Shown piece after piece: positions 54,599 to 64,000 of a stretch of DNA of 64,000 bases. The notes beneath the pieces were generated by a model. The model searched no databases and was not told the origin of the DNA. It worked only from the letters and a program-made list of their open reading frames with translations. Both the position numbers and the translations under genes were made by a program. Source of the DNA: Clostridium estertheticum. GTDB lineage: Bacteria; Bacillota; Clostridia; Clostridiales; Clostridiaceae. Location: positions 1,612,001 to 1,676,000 of the forward strand of contig NZ_CP086239.1 in assembly GCF_026650985.1 (NCBI RefSeq), given 5' to 3'. Positions within the stretch are counted from its first letter, which is position 1; each line of letters opens with the position of its first letter.

Positions 54599-55636
54599 TT
54601 ACCTTCCATTTTCTATAATTGAATAAATTAACTGAGGTATATTTTTTAAAGATGCCTGTTTAATAACCCCGCCAATGTCATAGGCCACCTTTGGCATTCC
54701 GTAAACAACACTTGACTTTTCATCTTGACCTATAGTATAAGCCCCTCTTTGCTTCATTTTCATAAGACCTTTTGCCCCATCATAGCCCATTCCCGTTAGA
54801 ATAACTCCAATGGCCGCACTTCCCGCTTTCTCTGCAACTGAATTAAATAGTACATCTACTGATGGGCAATGTCCATTCACCTTTTCGCCAGTAGAGCATT
54901 CCACGTAATAATTATTTCCACGACGCATTAATTCCATATGTCTATCTCCTGGTGCAATAAGAATTTTCCCTGGAAGAACGATATCACCAGTTTCAGCTTC
55001 CTTAACATCCATTAGACAAAGATTATTTAACCTATCAGCATACATTTTTGTAAATATAGGAGGCATATGCTGTGTTATTAAAATACCAGGCATATCTATA
55101 GGAAATCCCTTAACTACTTCAAGAATAGCTTGTGTTCCACCTGTAGATGCGCCAATAGCAATTATTGTATCACCGCTTCTTGATCTTATTTTATCAGTAC
55201 GCCTCTTATTTATAATGTCTTTTTTGATATTTCCCACCTTAGCCATTGAAGCGATTTTTATTTTTATAATTAATTCATTTATAAAAACTTCCTTGCTACT
55301 ACCATTTATTGAATTAATTTTTGTAACAAAATCTACTGCACCAGCATTCAAAGCATCAAAAACATTATCACTTACGGCACTTACTACCACAACCGGTATA
55401 GGATATTGAGGTATAAGCCTTTTCAAAAATTCAATACCATTCATCTTTGGCATCTCTACATCTAAAGTCATAACATCCGGCTCAAGCTCTATTATTTTAT
55501 CCCTTGCCTGGAATGCATCCCCTGCAGTTCCAACTACTTCTATACCCCTATCTGCACCTATTCCTCTAGCTATCGTTTCTCTAAAAAGTAGTGAATCATC
55601 GACAACTAACACCCTTATTTTTTTTAATATACTCAT
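54599..55636 (-). CDS. cheB: Chemotaxis response regulator / protein-glutamate methylesterase
   Basis: The 345-residue product has an N-terminal receiver (VLVVDDSLLF, phosphorylated Asp59 in LDVEMPKMNG, Lys in VTK) and a C-terminal methylesterase with the catalytic triad Ser164 (IGASTGGTQA), His190 (ITQHMPP) and Asp286 (LTGMGYDGAKG). It removes methyl groups from (and deamidates) chemoreceptors, giving adaptation. It is the last gene of the operon, six bases after cheR. Its length is normal. No clear terminator follows before the ilvBN promoter. Confidence 0.97.
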   Translation of the reverse strand: MSILKKIRVLVVDDSLLFRETIARGIGADRGIEVVGTAGDAFQARDKIIELEPDVMTLDVEMPKMNGIEFLKRLIPQYPIPVVVVSAVSDNVFDALNAGAVDFVTKINSINGSSKEVFINELIIKIKIASMAKVGNIKKDIINKRRTDKIRSRSGDTIIAIGASTGGTQAILEVVKGFPIDMPGILITQHMPPIFTKMYADRLNNLCLMDVKEAETGDIVLPGKILIAPGDRHMELMRRGNNYYVECSTGEKVNGHCPSVDVLFNSVAEKAGSAAIGVILTGMGYDGAKGLMKMKQRGAYTIGQDEKSSVVYGMPKVAYDIGGVIKQASLKNIPQLIYSIIENGR

Positions 55637-55642
55637 TCTTAC

Positions 55643-56458
55643 CTATCCTTTCCTGTAAACAGCTGGCATAATATATTTGTAATTAGTTTCATTTTTATTT
55701 ACGGATTCAGAATGACCTAAAAAAAGATAACCACCTATTTCAGTCATGTCATAAAATTTCTTTATTAATTCCATCTTTGTTTTTGGCTCAAAATATATCA
55801 TTACATTTCTACAAAATATAACATGGAACTTTTTTTTAAAAGGAAAAACCTCAGTCATCAAATTAAAATTTCTATATATTACTTCATTCTTTATTTCCTG
55901 GCTAATCTGATAATTTTCATCATCAACTTTACTAAAATATTTGAGTCTCCAATATTTGGGTATTGTATCTACAGCATCCCTTGAATAAGCACCCATTTGC
56001 GCTACTTCTAGTACCTTTTGGGATATATCTGTAGCCAGTACTTTAGTATTCCACATAGGCTTTTGATTTCCAAAGTAATCTGTAATTATCATGGCTAGGG
56101 TATATGGCTCCTCACCACTTGAACATCCCGCGCTCCATATTCTTAAATCTTTATTTTTACAAGTTGACTCTAAGTAATGCATAACAGTATCCCTAAAATA
56201 ATTAAAATGCTCGACTTCTCTCATAAAATAAGTATGATTGGTAGTTAACTTGTTTATAAGTAGACTAATTTCATTTCCTGAAGGATCATTAAAAACGAAT
56301 TTTAGGTAATCCGAAAAATTAGTAAATCCTTTTTCTATAATCATATTGCTAAGGCGACCCTCTATAAGAAGCTTTTTTTCTGTAAGATTGATTCCATAAT
56401 TTGCTTTCATATAACCTGTAAGTTCTTTAAATTCGCTTTCCTTTAATTTTATCATCAT
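55643..56458 (-). CDS. cheR: Chemotaxis protein methyltransferase
   Basis: The 271-residue product has the CheR N-terminal helical domain (GYMKANYGINLTEKKLLIEGRL) and the SAM-binding domain (RIWSAGCSSGEEPYTLAMII, VLATDISQKVLEVAQMGAYS, FHVIFCRNVMIYFE, YLFLGHSES). It methylates glutamates on chemoreceptors and opposes CheB. It lies between a receptor gene and cheB. Between it and the receptor is a small hairpin with CCATGG arms (56481-56511). Start has an AGGTGATATG site. Confidence 0.97.
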   Translation of the reverse strand: MMIKLKESEFKELTGYMKANYGINLTEKKLLIEGRLSNMIIEKGFTNFSDYLKFVFNDPSGNEISLLINKLTTNHTYFMREVEHFNYFRDTVMHYLESTCKNKDLRIWSAGCSSGEEPYTLAMIITDYFGNQKPMWNTKVLATDISQKVLEVAQMGAYSRDAVDTIPKYWRLKYFSKVDDENYQISQEIKNEVIYRNFNLMTEVFPFKKKFHVIFCRNVMIYFEPKTKMELIKKFYDMTEIGGYLFLGHSESVNKNETNYKYIMPAVYRKG

Positions 56459-56480
56459 ATCACCTTTATTTTATTAAAAA

Positions 56481-56511
56481 CCATGGTCTATATTAGAACT
56501 ACAAACCATGG
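56481..56511 (-). terminator. Weak intercistronic hairpin before cheR
   Basis: Arms CCATGGT and ACCATGG followed by TTTTTAAT on the minus strand. It may partly stop transcription between the receptor gene and cheR. Confidence 0.45.
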
Positions 56512-56525
56512 CCTTAATATATTTT

Positions 56526-58001
56526 TTAGTATTTACCAAAATCATTATTGCTAAGAGATATTCTAGGTTTAGCTTTAGTTGCTGCTGCCTCAGAATGTGC
56601 TAGAGATTTGTTCTTAGGCGAACTTATATTTTTTTGAGATTTTAAAGATACTTCACTATAAGATGTCGAGTCACTTCTTTTTAATCTAAACTTTCCTACC
56701 ATATTTTTAAGCATAGTTGCCTGACTTGAAAGTTCTTCGCTAGCTGCAGCACTTTGCTCTGCAGTTGCCGAATTAGTTTGAACAACATCTGACACTTGTT
56801 CTATGCCCTTATTGATTTGATATATTGCAGTCGCTTGTTCATTTGAAGCTGCCGCAATCTCTCCAACTAGAGTTGCAGCTTTCGATACCCCTATAACTAT
56901 TTCATTAAGAGATTCCGCAGTATTATTTGCAATTTTCGTTCCAAACTCAACTTTCTTAATAGACCCTTCAATTAAATCTGCAGTTTCTTTAGCTGCATTA
57001 GTGCTTCTTGCTGCAAGATTTCTTACTTCCTCTGCAACTACCGCAAACCCTTTACCATGTTGACCTGCTCTTGCAGCTTCCACTGCAGCGTTTAACGCTA
57101 ACATATTTGTCTGGAATGCAATATCATCAATAACCTTAATTATTTTGGATATGTTAGAAGATGACTCATTTATATCCTCCATAGATTTAAGCATCTCTTT
57201 CATATGAGAATTTCCAAGCACTGCTCCATCTTTAGCATTAAGTGCAAGTTCGTTTGCTTGGCTAGCACTCACTGCGTTTTGCTTAGTCTGAGCTGCTACC
57301 TGCGTTATAGATGCAGTTAATTCTTCTATAGAACTTGCTTGCTCTGTTGTTCCCTGAGACAATGCCTGGCTTCCATCTGAAACTTGGTTTGAGCCTGCTG
57401 ATACTTGGTCTGCAGCATTATTTATCTCTGTAAATACATCATTAAATGATTGAACTATAAGATTTAAAGCATCCTTAATTTGCGCAAAATCTCCTTTATA
57501 TTCATTGTTAATAGACAATTTAAGATTAGAATTAGACATTTCATCTAAAACCTCTGAAATTTCAGTTACATAAGAGGATAAAGAATTTATAGTATCATTT
57601 AATGCATTTTTAATATCTGCATGATCCCCTTTGTAATCTCCCTTCATACTTACCTTTAGGTTGCCATTTGCCATTGCCTGAAGTACTGATGATGCCTCTT
57701 TAATAGGTTCAATAACAGCATCTAATATATTATTTATACCCTCAATTATGTTCTTATACCCACCTTTAAAGTTCTGAACATCCCCTCTTGTAGATAATTT
57801 CCCCTCAACAGATGACTTTGTTAACATATTTGTTTCTTTTTCAAGATTGTTAACCGCAGATACAACGAGAATTAAGCTTTTTGCAAGTACATCTTTATCA
57901 GATTTAGGATTTATAGCTACATTAAACTCTCCTTTAGATATACTCTCTGCCGATGCTGCATTTTCTCGTATATTCTCAACCATTTTCTTAAACGCAGCCA
58001 T
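56526..58001 (-). CDS. C-terminal signalling part of a split chemoreceptor
   Basis: The 491-residue frame has no membrane helix. It begins in the output of a HAMP domain (AAFKKMVENIRENA), continues with further HAMP-like repeats (residues about 15-200) and ends in a signalling hairpin with the tip [41 protein letters not shown]. The last residues, ISLSNNDFGKY, match the tail of the first receptor of the operon. It continues in the same frame from the 241-residue upstream frame, separated only by one TAA codon and seven sense codons. CAGGAACC lies before its ATG, so internal initiation is possible. Otherwise the gene is broken. Confidence 0.85.
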   Translation of the reverse strand: MAAFKKMVENIRENAASAESISKGEFNVAINPKSDKDVLAKSLILVVSAVNNLEKETNMLTKSSVEGKLSTRGDVQNFKGGYKNIIEGINNILDAVIEPIKEASSVLQAMANGNLKVSMKGDYKGDHADIKNALNDTINSLSSYVTEISEVLDEMSNSNLKLSINNEYKGDFAQIKDALNLIVQSFNDVFTEINNAADQVSAGSNQVSDGSQALSQGTTEQASSIEELTASITQVAAQTKQNAVSASQANELALNAKDGAVLGNSHMKEMLKSMEDINESSSNISKIIKVIDDIAFQTNMLALNAAVEAARAGQHGKGFAVVAEEVRNLAARSTNAAKETADLIEGSIKKVEFGTKIANNTAESLNEIVIGVSKAATLVGEIAAASNEQATAIYQINKGIEQVSDVVQTNSATAEQSAAASEELSSQATMLKNMVGKFRLKRSDSTSYSEVSLKSQKNISSPKNKSLAHSEAAATKAKPRISLSNNDFGKY

Positions 58002-58022
58002 TAAGGTTCCTGTCTCATCCTT

Positions 58023-58025
58023 TTA
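58023..58025 (-). other. In-frame TAA that splits the second receptor
   Basis: The codon row TCG TAA AAG GAT GAG ACA keeps frame from the HAMP start (VDIEITES) into KDETGTLMAAFKKM, so a single base change could restore a 741-residue receptor. Sequencing error, a recent nonsense mutation or a true split are all possible. Confidence 0.85.
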
Positions 58026-58748
58026 CGATTCAGTAATTTCTATATCAACATCACCAAGTGCAATTCTATCCGCATAATCAACTAATTTCTTTATTGGTTT
58101 AGTAATTGATTTTGAAATTATTACTCCTAAACCAATTGCAAGTGTCGCTCCAATTATTATAAAAATTAACATTAACTTTATTGAACTGTTTGCGGTGGCT
58201 GTATTTGAATCAGAAGCTACTTTTGCAAGACCTACCTTCATAGCTGTAAGACTTTTCATGTTTTTTATAACCAAATCATTTGCAGTTAATCCTTCACTTT
58301 TCGTTAGAGCTAAAGCCTGAACATCTTTGTTTTGTTTTGCTAGTATTATAACTTCAGCAGCAATTTTATTATAAGCATCTACTGAATCAGTTGTGGTCTT
58401 AGCAAGGGCAACACCTTCATTAGATAGTAATGTTTTTTGAAATTCACTTGCATTTTTATTATATACTACTCCATTTTCATTTATTTTAGCTTCAATATTT
58501 AACATATCTTTTGCATCAGATGATAAAATTATATCCCTTACATTTGCCCTCATTTTTTGAAATTCCTCTGTCATATTGTACAAATTACTCATTGGAACTG
58601 TCATTTTCTCATACATTTCAGTATCTTTATTAGATATAGTATTTAAATTAACAATACCCATTATACCAATTATCATAGCAATAATTGCCACCATAAAAAA
58701 ACCACATAATATTTTTGTGCCTATTTTTAAGTTGTTAAATGTCTTCAT
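58023..58748 (-). CDS. N-terminal sensor part of a split chemoreceptor
   Basis: The 241-residue frame has a membrane helix (about 11-31), an extracellular four-helix-type sensor (about 32-185), a second membrane helix (about 190-210) and the start of a HAMP domain (SITKPIKKLVDYADRIALGDVDIEI), then stops at TAA. AAGGGGGAATAAC precedes the ATG. On its own it has no signalling tip. Its sensor region differs from that of the neighbouring 791-residue receptor, so it would sense a different ligand. With the next frame it would make a normal receptor. Confidence 0.85.
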   Translation of the reverse strand: MKTFNNLKIGTKILCGFFMVAIIAMIIGIMGIVNLNTISNKDTEMYEKMTVPMSNLYNMTEEFQKMRANVRDIILSSDAKDMLNIEAKINENGVVYNKNASEFQKTLLSNEGVALAKTTTDSVDAYNKIAAEVIILAKQNKDVQALALTKSEGLTANDLVIKNMKSLTAMKVGLAKVASDSNTATANSSIKLMLIFIIIGATLAIGLGVIISKSITKPIKKLVDYADRIALGDVDIEITES

Positions 58749-58761
58749 TTGTTATTCCCCC

Positions 58762-59256
58762 TTATACTGTTTCAACAATTTTATCTAATTCTTCATCATT
58801 AAGTAACTTATCACAATCAAGCAAAAGCTTAACTTCATTTCCTACTTTCCCTATTCCCCTAACATAACGATTATGAAAACCCGTTTTCATTTGAGGTGGT
58901 GGAACAATGTTACTATCATCTATATTAATTACTTCAGCCACATTATCCACAATAAGTCCAACAGTAGTTTCCTTAATATTAATTACAACTATGCATGTCC
59001 TATCATTATAATCTTTTGGCTCTTTTCTAAATCTAAGTCTTACATCAATAACTGGTATAATCTTTCCACGAAGATTTATAATTCCCTTTACATAATCAGG
59101 TAATTCAGGTACCTCTGTTATTTCCTGTATGCCAATTATTTCTGTTACAAACTTAATTTCAATACCATAAGACTCCTTACCAACAGAAAATGTTAAAAAT
59201 TTTCCTTTTTGAGTATCCTCAGCTGTTTCCATAATTTCTTCTAAAATTTCTGCCAT
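58762..59256 (-). CDS. cheW: Chemotaxis coupling protein
   Basis: The 164-residue product has the CheW SH3-like fold (FLTFSVGKESYGIEIKFVTEIIGIQEITEVPELPDYVKGIINLRGKI then RTCIVVINI, NVAEVINI, GIGKVGNEVKLLLDCDKLL). It links chemoreceptors to CheA. The ATG at 59256 is chosen because AAAGGTGG lies seven bases before it. It follows cheA with a gap of 23 bases. Length is normal for the family. Confidence 0.97.
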   Translation of the reverse strand: MAEILEEIMETAEDTQKGKFLTFSVGKESYGIEIKFVTEIIGIQEITEVPELPDYVKGIINLRGKIIPVIDVRLRFRKEPKDYNDRTCIVVINIKETTVGLIVDNVAEVINIDDSNIVPPPQMKTGFHNRYVRGIGKVGNEVKLLLDCDKLLNDEELDKIVETV

Positions 59257-59279
59257 TTTTTTAACCACCTTTTTTTGTA

Positions 59280-61406
59280 TTATCTATCTAAAATTCCATT
59301 TACATCTATAATAAGGCTTATATTACCATCGCCGAGGATTGTACATCCAGCAATTCCTTTAGCTTTCTTAATATAAGTGGGTAGTGCCTTAACTACTACC
59401 TGCTGTTCTCCAATTAATGAATCTACAAATAAACATGCTGATTTTGTATTATCCTCAATTAAAACCATGATCCCATTAGTTGATGATGTCACTTTTGTAT
59501 TTATGTTAAATATTCGATGAAGTCTATATATGGGGTATGCTTCTCCTCTTATCATTATAATTTCATTTCCATCACTATCGGCAATCACTTCATTCTCTTT
59601 TGGCTTAAATGACTCTTTGATGGATGTAATAGGTATTGTATATTTAGAAATTCCAACAGCTACCTCAAGTCCATCAATTATTGCGAGCGTTAAAGGAATT
59701 TTAATTGATATTATACTTCCACGTCCCATCACACTTTCAATTGAAATGGATCCGCCAATACTATCAATGTTTTTTTTAACAACATCCATTCCAACTCCAC
59801 GCCCTGAGTATTCTGTAACACTTTCATTAGTAGAAAATCCAGGTAATAAAATATTCGCGAAAATTTCTTTATCGGTTAGTTCATCCTCAGGTCTTGTAAC
59901 TAATCCTTGAAGTTTAGCCTTTTCATATATTTTGCTTTTATCAAGACCACGTCCATCATCGCGGACAATGATAAATACATCCCCGCCAGCATTTTTCGCC
60001 TCCAAGATAATTTTTCCAATTGGAGGTTTTCCAGAGGCTATTCTCTCCTCTTTGTCTTCTATACCATGATCTAATGAATTCCGGACTAGATGCATAAGTG
60101 GATCTGATATATGATCAATTATATTTTTATCTACCTCAGTCTCTTCACCTATAATTTCAAGTTCCACATTTTTATCTAACTTTTTACTCATATCCCTTAC
60201 TATCCTATTCATTTTGTGAAAAGTCATAGATACTGGTACCATTCTAATCGACATTACAACATCTTGTAATTCATTAGTAAGTTTTCTAAGTTGCCTAGAA
60301 GCTTTGTTAAAATTATCTAGGGAAAGTCCCTCTAAATCCGGGTTTTTTGTAACCATTGCCTCTGATATTACAATTTCTCCCACTAAATCTAAAAGCATAT
60401 CCAATTTTGAAATATTTACACTTATTATACTTTGTTGTTTTGCTACTTTAGTTATATGCTCAACTTCTTCTTTATTTGTATCTACTTTCTCTACTTGTTC
60501 AATTTGAATAGGTTCTATTTGAATAAGTTCTATCTTAATAGGTTCTTTATCCCCAAAAGGCTCTATATTCTCTAGAGGTCCTTCAAGTTGAATTATGCTT
60601 TTTGCCTTTACCTTTTTAATTTCTTCTGGATAGTCTTCCACTTGAAGTAGTTCTAAATCTCTTAAGAAAATAATTTCATTTAGTTTTTCTGCAACTTTTT
60701 CATGCTCTACCGAAGTAGCAAACCCTACTAGAAAACCATTTTTGCGAATAATTTCTACACTTTCATTACTCTCTATTATATCTTCAGGAATGTAGTACAT
60801 CTCAGATGCTATATCCTTAAGATTATGAATTACAGTATATGCGCGTACATTTTCCATCTCACAACCATCTTCATAAAAGATTCTTGCAATATATTTCTGT
60901 TTAACCTTCGAATCTTGATTTTCATAAGAATTTATAAAACATTTAGTGTCTTCCTTTAGCGGCGGTACTACATCCCCCAAAGTAACAATATTAGCTTCTT
61001 TCATAACACTTAGAAGATTTGAACTTTTCAGCACTAATTCTTCACTACATCCGTCAGCATTCTCATCATTATCAATTTTTGAAACCTCACCTTTTATAAA
61101 ATCGATCCCTAAAAGCACTAAATCAAACAGGCTTTCAAAATCTATATTTACTGCTTTATTTTCTCTAATAAAGTAAAATAAATCCTCCACTGAATGTGCT
61201 AAAACAGATATATTATTAAACATCATCATAGCTGATGAACTCTTTATTGTATGCATTATTCTAAAAATTTCATTTATCGATTCTGTATCAATGCTTTTAT
61301 TTTTTTCACACTCAATACTAATTTCCTCAAGTTGTTCCATTAGTTGCGTGGCTTCAAAAAGATATATTTCAAGCATTGGTTCTCTAGTTGTTCCATCATC
61401 TGACAT
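59280..61406 (-). CDS. cheA: Chemotaxis sensor histidine kinase
   Basis: The 708-residue product has the P1 domain with phosphorylated His52 (IMHTIKSSSAM), a P2-like region (about 165-250), a repetitive Glu/Ile/Gln-rich linker (about 285-325, EPIKIELIQIEPIQIEQ), P3 dimerisation, the P4 kinase (DPLMHLVRNSLDHGIED, VRDDGRGLD, FSTNESVTEYSGRGVGMDVV) and the P5 CheW-like domain (TIPITSIKESF, IGEQQVVVKALP). It phosphorylates CheY and CheB in response to receptors. It sits between receptor and cheW genes. Length is normal. Confidence 0.97.
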   Translation of the reverse strand: MSDDGTTREPMLEIYLFEATQLMEQLEEISIECEKNKSIDTESINEIFRIMHTIKSSSAMMMFNNISVLAHSVEDLFYFIRENKAVNIDFESLFDLVLLGIDFIKGEVSKIDNDENADGCSEELVLKSSNLLSVMKEANIVTLGDVVPPLKEDTKCFINSYENQDSKVKQKYIARIFYEDGCEMENVRAYTVIHNLKDIASEMYYIPEDIIESNESVEIIRKNGFLVGFATSVEHEKVAEKLNEIIFLRDLELLQVEDYPEEIKKVKAKSIIQLEGPLENIEPFGDKEPIKIELIQIEPIQIEQVEKVDTNKEEVEHITKVAKQQSIISVNISKLDMLLDLVGEIVISEAMVTKNPDLEGLSLDNFNKASRQLRKLTNELQDVVMSIRMVPVSMTFHKMNRIVRDMSKKLDKNVELEIIGEETEVDKNIIDHISDPLMHLVRNSLDHGIEDKEERIASGKPPIGKIILEAKNAGGDVFIIVRDDGRGLDKSKIYEKAKLQGLVTRPEDELTDKEIFANILLPGFSTNESVTEYSGRGVGMDVVKKNIDSIGGSISIESVMGRGSIISIKIPLTLAIIDGLEVAVGISKYTIPITSIKESFKPKENEVIADSDGNEIIMIRGEAYPIYRLHRIFNINTKVTSSTNGIMVLIEDNTKSACLFVDSLIGEQQVVVKALPTYIKKAKGIAGCTILGDGNISLIIDVNGILDR

Positions 61407-61498
61407 AAATATCCACCCCTGCCTTGCGTCGAATTATTACATTCTTTTTATTTTCAATTTTTTTCTTCATCCTTTATAATAGATTAATGATAATTGTT

Positions 61499-63874
61499 TT
61501 AATATTTTCCAAACTCTTCATTACTCAATGATATTTTTGGTTTATTTTTAGCTACTGCCACCTCATCATAAGCAAATGATTTATTTTTAAAATGAGTTTG
61601 ATTCTTTCGTGATCCTAATGATACTTCATTATAATTTGAAGTCATTCCTCTTTTCAGATTAAATTTTCCTACCATGCTCTTAAGTAATGAAGCTTGGCTT
61701 GATAACTCCTCACTAGATGCAGCACTTTCCTCTGCAGTTGCTGAATTAGTTTGAACAACATCTGAAACTTGCTCTATGCCCTTATTTATCTGATATATCG
61801 CAGTTGCTTGCTCATTTGAAGCCGCTGCTATTTCCCCAACTAGAGTAGCCGCCTTAGATACCCCTACAACTATTTCATCAAGAGATTCTGCAGTATCATT
61901 AGCAATTTTTGTTCCATCCTCCACTTTCTTAATAGACCCTTCAATTAAGTCTGCAGTTTCCTTAGCTGCATTAGTACTTCTTGCTGCAAGATTTCTTACT
62001 TCCTCGGCAACAACTGCAAACCCTTTACCATGTTGTCCTGCTCTTGCTGCTTCAACTGCTGCATTTAGTGCTAACATATTAGTTTGAAAAGCAATATCAT
62101 CAATAACTTTAATTATTTTTGAAATATTAGAGGATGACTCATTTATATCCCCCATGGATTTAAGTAGCTCTTTCATATGAGAATTTCCAAGTACTGCTCC
62201 TTCCTTAGCATTAAGTGCCAGTTCATTTGCTTGACTAGCATTGACTGCATTTTGCTTAGTCTGAGCTGCTACTTGTGTTATTGAAGCAGTTAATTCTTCT
62301 ATGGAGCTTGCTTGCTCTGTGGTTCCCTGTGATAATGCCTGACTACCATCAGATACTTGATTAGATCCAGATAAAACTTCATCAGATGCGTCAGTAATGC
62401 TCCCTAATAGTTCATTAAAAGCATCTAAAGTATGGTTCAAAGAATCCTTTATAATTAAATAGCTGCCTTGATAATTACCATTCATATTAACAGCTAAGTC
62501 TCCATTTGCCATTTTTTCCAATACCCCGGCAGCCTCATTAATTGGATCTTCCATAGCATCCAGTGCCCTATTAAATCCATCTATAACTTCACGATATCCA
62601 CCCTTAAATTTTGAGGAATCCCCTCTTGTCTCAAGATCACCTCTCCTTGCTGAATCTGCTATCAGACCTGCTTCTGCTACAAGATCCTGAATTGTTGACA
62701 TCATTACTATCATTGAAGGCATTAATTCATCATTCTCAGACCTTTTGCCAACACTTATAAGTCCTTCAAGCCCTTTTATATCTCCCACAGATATTTCCAC
62801 TAACAATTTTACTACAGCTGAAATTCTAGCATGAACAGAATTAATATCTTCTGCAAAGTCTTTCATAGCGCCTTTATAAGAGCCCGTCATACTCAAAGTA
62901 TGGTCATTTAATGCCATCTTTGATAGTACTCTTCTTGATTCATTTATTGGATTAATAATTGCGTCAAGCGTATTATTTACACCCTCTACAATCTTTCGGT
63001 AATCCCCACTATGTTTAGATGCATCAGCTCTTGTGTCAAGATTACCATCTATTGCCGACTCTGCTAAGATATTTGCATCACTTGTAAGTAACTTTATAGC
63101 TACAATTATTTTTTCAAATGATTTTGCTAAATCTCCAACTTCATCCTTGGTATTTATATCTACCTCTACATTTAGGTTACCTTCTGAAATGTTATCTGCA
63201 GCTATTAGTAGTTTTTTAATTGAATTTCCTATTATCCTTGATATAAAATACCCAAGCAATAGCGAAGCAATTACTGACAATACTACAATAATAATAAGAA
63301 TTACTATTATTCGATTAGATGACATTTGCGCATCCTTAGTTAGTTGACTTCCAATTGTTAAATTCTGCTCAATATTGTCATCAATATTTTTTGCTGCTAT
63401 TTCCCCGAGTGATCCAGCTTCACTCTTTAATAATATATAAGCTTCTGCATTTTTATTATTAATAGCTAATGTTGTAACCTTATCCCGAGAAGTGTTATAA
63501 TCACTTATTGATTTTTCTAGTTTATTATAACTTAAAAGTTCTTCTGGCAATTGCACCGTTTTTTTAAGCTCTGCCATATATTTCACTATTATTTCATCAT
63601 TTACAACTATTTGATCTTGATATTTTTTATAATTAGTATCCTTAGTTTCTATTATAAGATCCCTTACGACTGTTCTAGTTTTTTGAAATGCTTCAGATAT
63701 AAACCCTAATTCACCTTGTGAATTTCCATAATTAGTTATGATATTTTCCGATTTTTTTTGTGTTGCCACAAGACTAAAAATACCAACAATACCTATTGAA
63801 CCTGCAAGTACTGCAACTATAATAAATCCAAGTGTTAATTTTTTACTAAGTTTCATATTATAAAACCATTTCAT
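61499..63874 (-). CDS. Methyl-accepting chemotaxis protein with multiple HAMP domains (791 aa)
   Basis: The product has a membrane helix (about 13-33), a helical extracellular sensor, a second membrane helix (about 190-212) and then a long cytosolic part. HAMP-type repeats occupy about 212-490, with the recurring pattern SAxxGxLxTRxDxSKxxGxYRxIVEGxNxxLDA. The signalling hairpin carries the tip [41 protein letters not shown], nearly identical to that of the split receptor at 56526. The tail ends [25 protein letters not shown] precedes the ATG. It is the second gene of the visible chemotaxis operon. Confidence 0.95.
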   Translation of the reverse strand: MKWFYNMKLSKKLTLGFIIVAVLAGSIGIVGIFSLVATQKKSENIITNYGNSQGELGFISEAFQKTRTVVRDLIIETKDTNYKKYQDQIVVNDEIIVKYMAELKKTVQLPEELLSYNKLEKSISDYNTSRDKVTTLAINNKNAEAYILLKSEAGSLGEIAAKNIDDNIEQNLTIGSQLTKDAQMSSNRIIVILIIIVVLSVIASLLLGYFISRIIGNSIKKLLIAADNISEGNLNVEVDINTKDEVGDLAKSFEKIIVAIKLLTSDANILAESAIDGNLDTRADASKHSGDYRKIVEGVNNTLDAIINPINESRRVLSKMALNDHTLSMTGSYKGAMKDFAEDINSVHARISAVVKLLVEISVGDIKGLEGLISVGKRSENDELMPSMIVMMSTIQDLVAEAGLIADSARRGDLETRGDSSKFKGGYREVIDGFNRALDAMEDPINEAAGVLEKMANGDLAVNMNGNYQGSYLIIKDSLNHTLDAFNELLGSITDASDEVLSGSNQVSDGSQALSQGTTEQASSIEELTASITQVAAQTKQNAVNASQANELALNAKEGAVLGNSHMKELLKSMGDINESSSNISKIIKVIDDIAFQTNMLALNAAVEAARAGQHGKGFAVVAEEVRNLAARSTNAAKETADLIEGSIKKVEDGTKIANDTAESLDEIVVGVSKAATLVGEIAAASNEQATAIYQINKGIEQVSDVVQTNSATAEESAASSEELSSQASLLKSMVGKFNLKRGMTSNYNEVSLGSRKNQTHFKNKSFAYDEVAVAKNKPKISLSNEEFGKY

Positions 63875-63936
63875 AATTTGTTCCCCCCGATTATCCTATT
63901 TGTGAAATTTTTCACTTTTAAATGTTGATAATTCTA

Positions 63937-64000
63937 TTAGAATTTACTAAAAGCTTTTGTTATTGTTTCTTGGGTAAATGGTTTTATTACAAACCCCATT
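63937..64000 (-). CDS. cheY: C-terminal end of a CheY-like response regulator (partial)
   Basis: The minus-strand frame runs in from the window edge and stops at TAA 63937-63939. The visible end MGFVIKPFTQETITKAFSKF matches the receiver-domain end, where the Lys-Pro-Phe of IKPF is the conserved lysine site. Position at the head of a che operon fits CheY. Most of the gene is outside the window, so a different receiver protein cannot be excluded. Confidence 0.75.
   Translation of the reverse strand, partial: MGFVIKPFTQETITKAFSKF

Overview
The window is low-GC DNA with the gene content of an anaerobic Clostridium-type Firmicute: pyruvate:ferredoxin oxidoreductase, cellobiose phosphorylase with an ABC importer, RNase J and YhaM, a T-box-controlled ilvBN operon, strong AGGAGG ribosome binding sites and frequent TTG starts. 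No rRNA, tRNA or CRISPR array was seen. The species cannot be fixed from the sequence alone.

Region 1 (1-14117, all minus strand) is the most unusual part. It is one long, tightly packed operon that reads like a contractile injection system (phage-tail / type VI secretion relative). In transcription order it holds a large sheath-like protein, two paralogous 141-residue tube-like proteins, a J-domain protein, two FHA proteins, two PP2C-type proteins (both membrane anchored), three unrecognised proteins that could be baseplate parts, a divergent Hsp70-like ATPase, a DUF1795/DcrB-like (Eag chaperone-like) protein, and a VgrG/gpD-like spike protein cut by the window edge. The PP2C and FHA domains lack signature active-site or binding residues. 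No ClpV-type ATPase and no kinase is visible in the window.

Region 2 (14375-16991) pairs an ApbE-type flavin transferase with a polytopic ferredoxin-type membrane protein carrying two tandem, nearly identical FMN-binding domains, probably an extracytoplasmic electron-transfer module. Region 3 (17293-24474) is a cellobiose utilisation locus: binding protein, two permeases, a LacI regulator and cellobiose phosphorylase, with three matching 14-bp operators, one before each transcription unit. Region 4 (24703-32633) holds small membrane proteins, a nucleoside transporter with pyrimidine-nucleoside phosphorylase, a soluble histidine kinase, a visibly GC-richer methyltransferase gene (likely acquired), a small Cys-rich ORF with no AUG start and a dicarboxylate/glutamate symporter.

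Region 5 (32731-51868) is mostly housekeeping: PFOR, a chemoreceptor, a DegT-type aminotransferase, homoserine kinase, RNase J, YhaM, YlxP, an APC permease, spermidine synthase, a ferritin-like protein, a phosphoesterase and citrate synthase. An intact IS1182-like element sits in what was a bidirectional terminator, and the hairpin is now present on both sides. Region 6 (52061-54534) is ilvBN behind a T-box leader. Region 7 (54599-64000) is a chemotaxis operon, cheY(partial)-mcp-cheA-cheW-mcp-cheR-cheB, in which the second receptor is split by one in-frame TAA codon.
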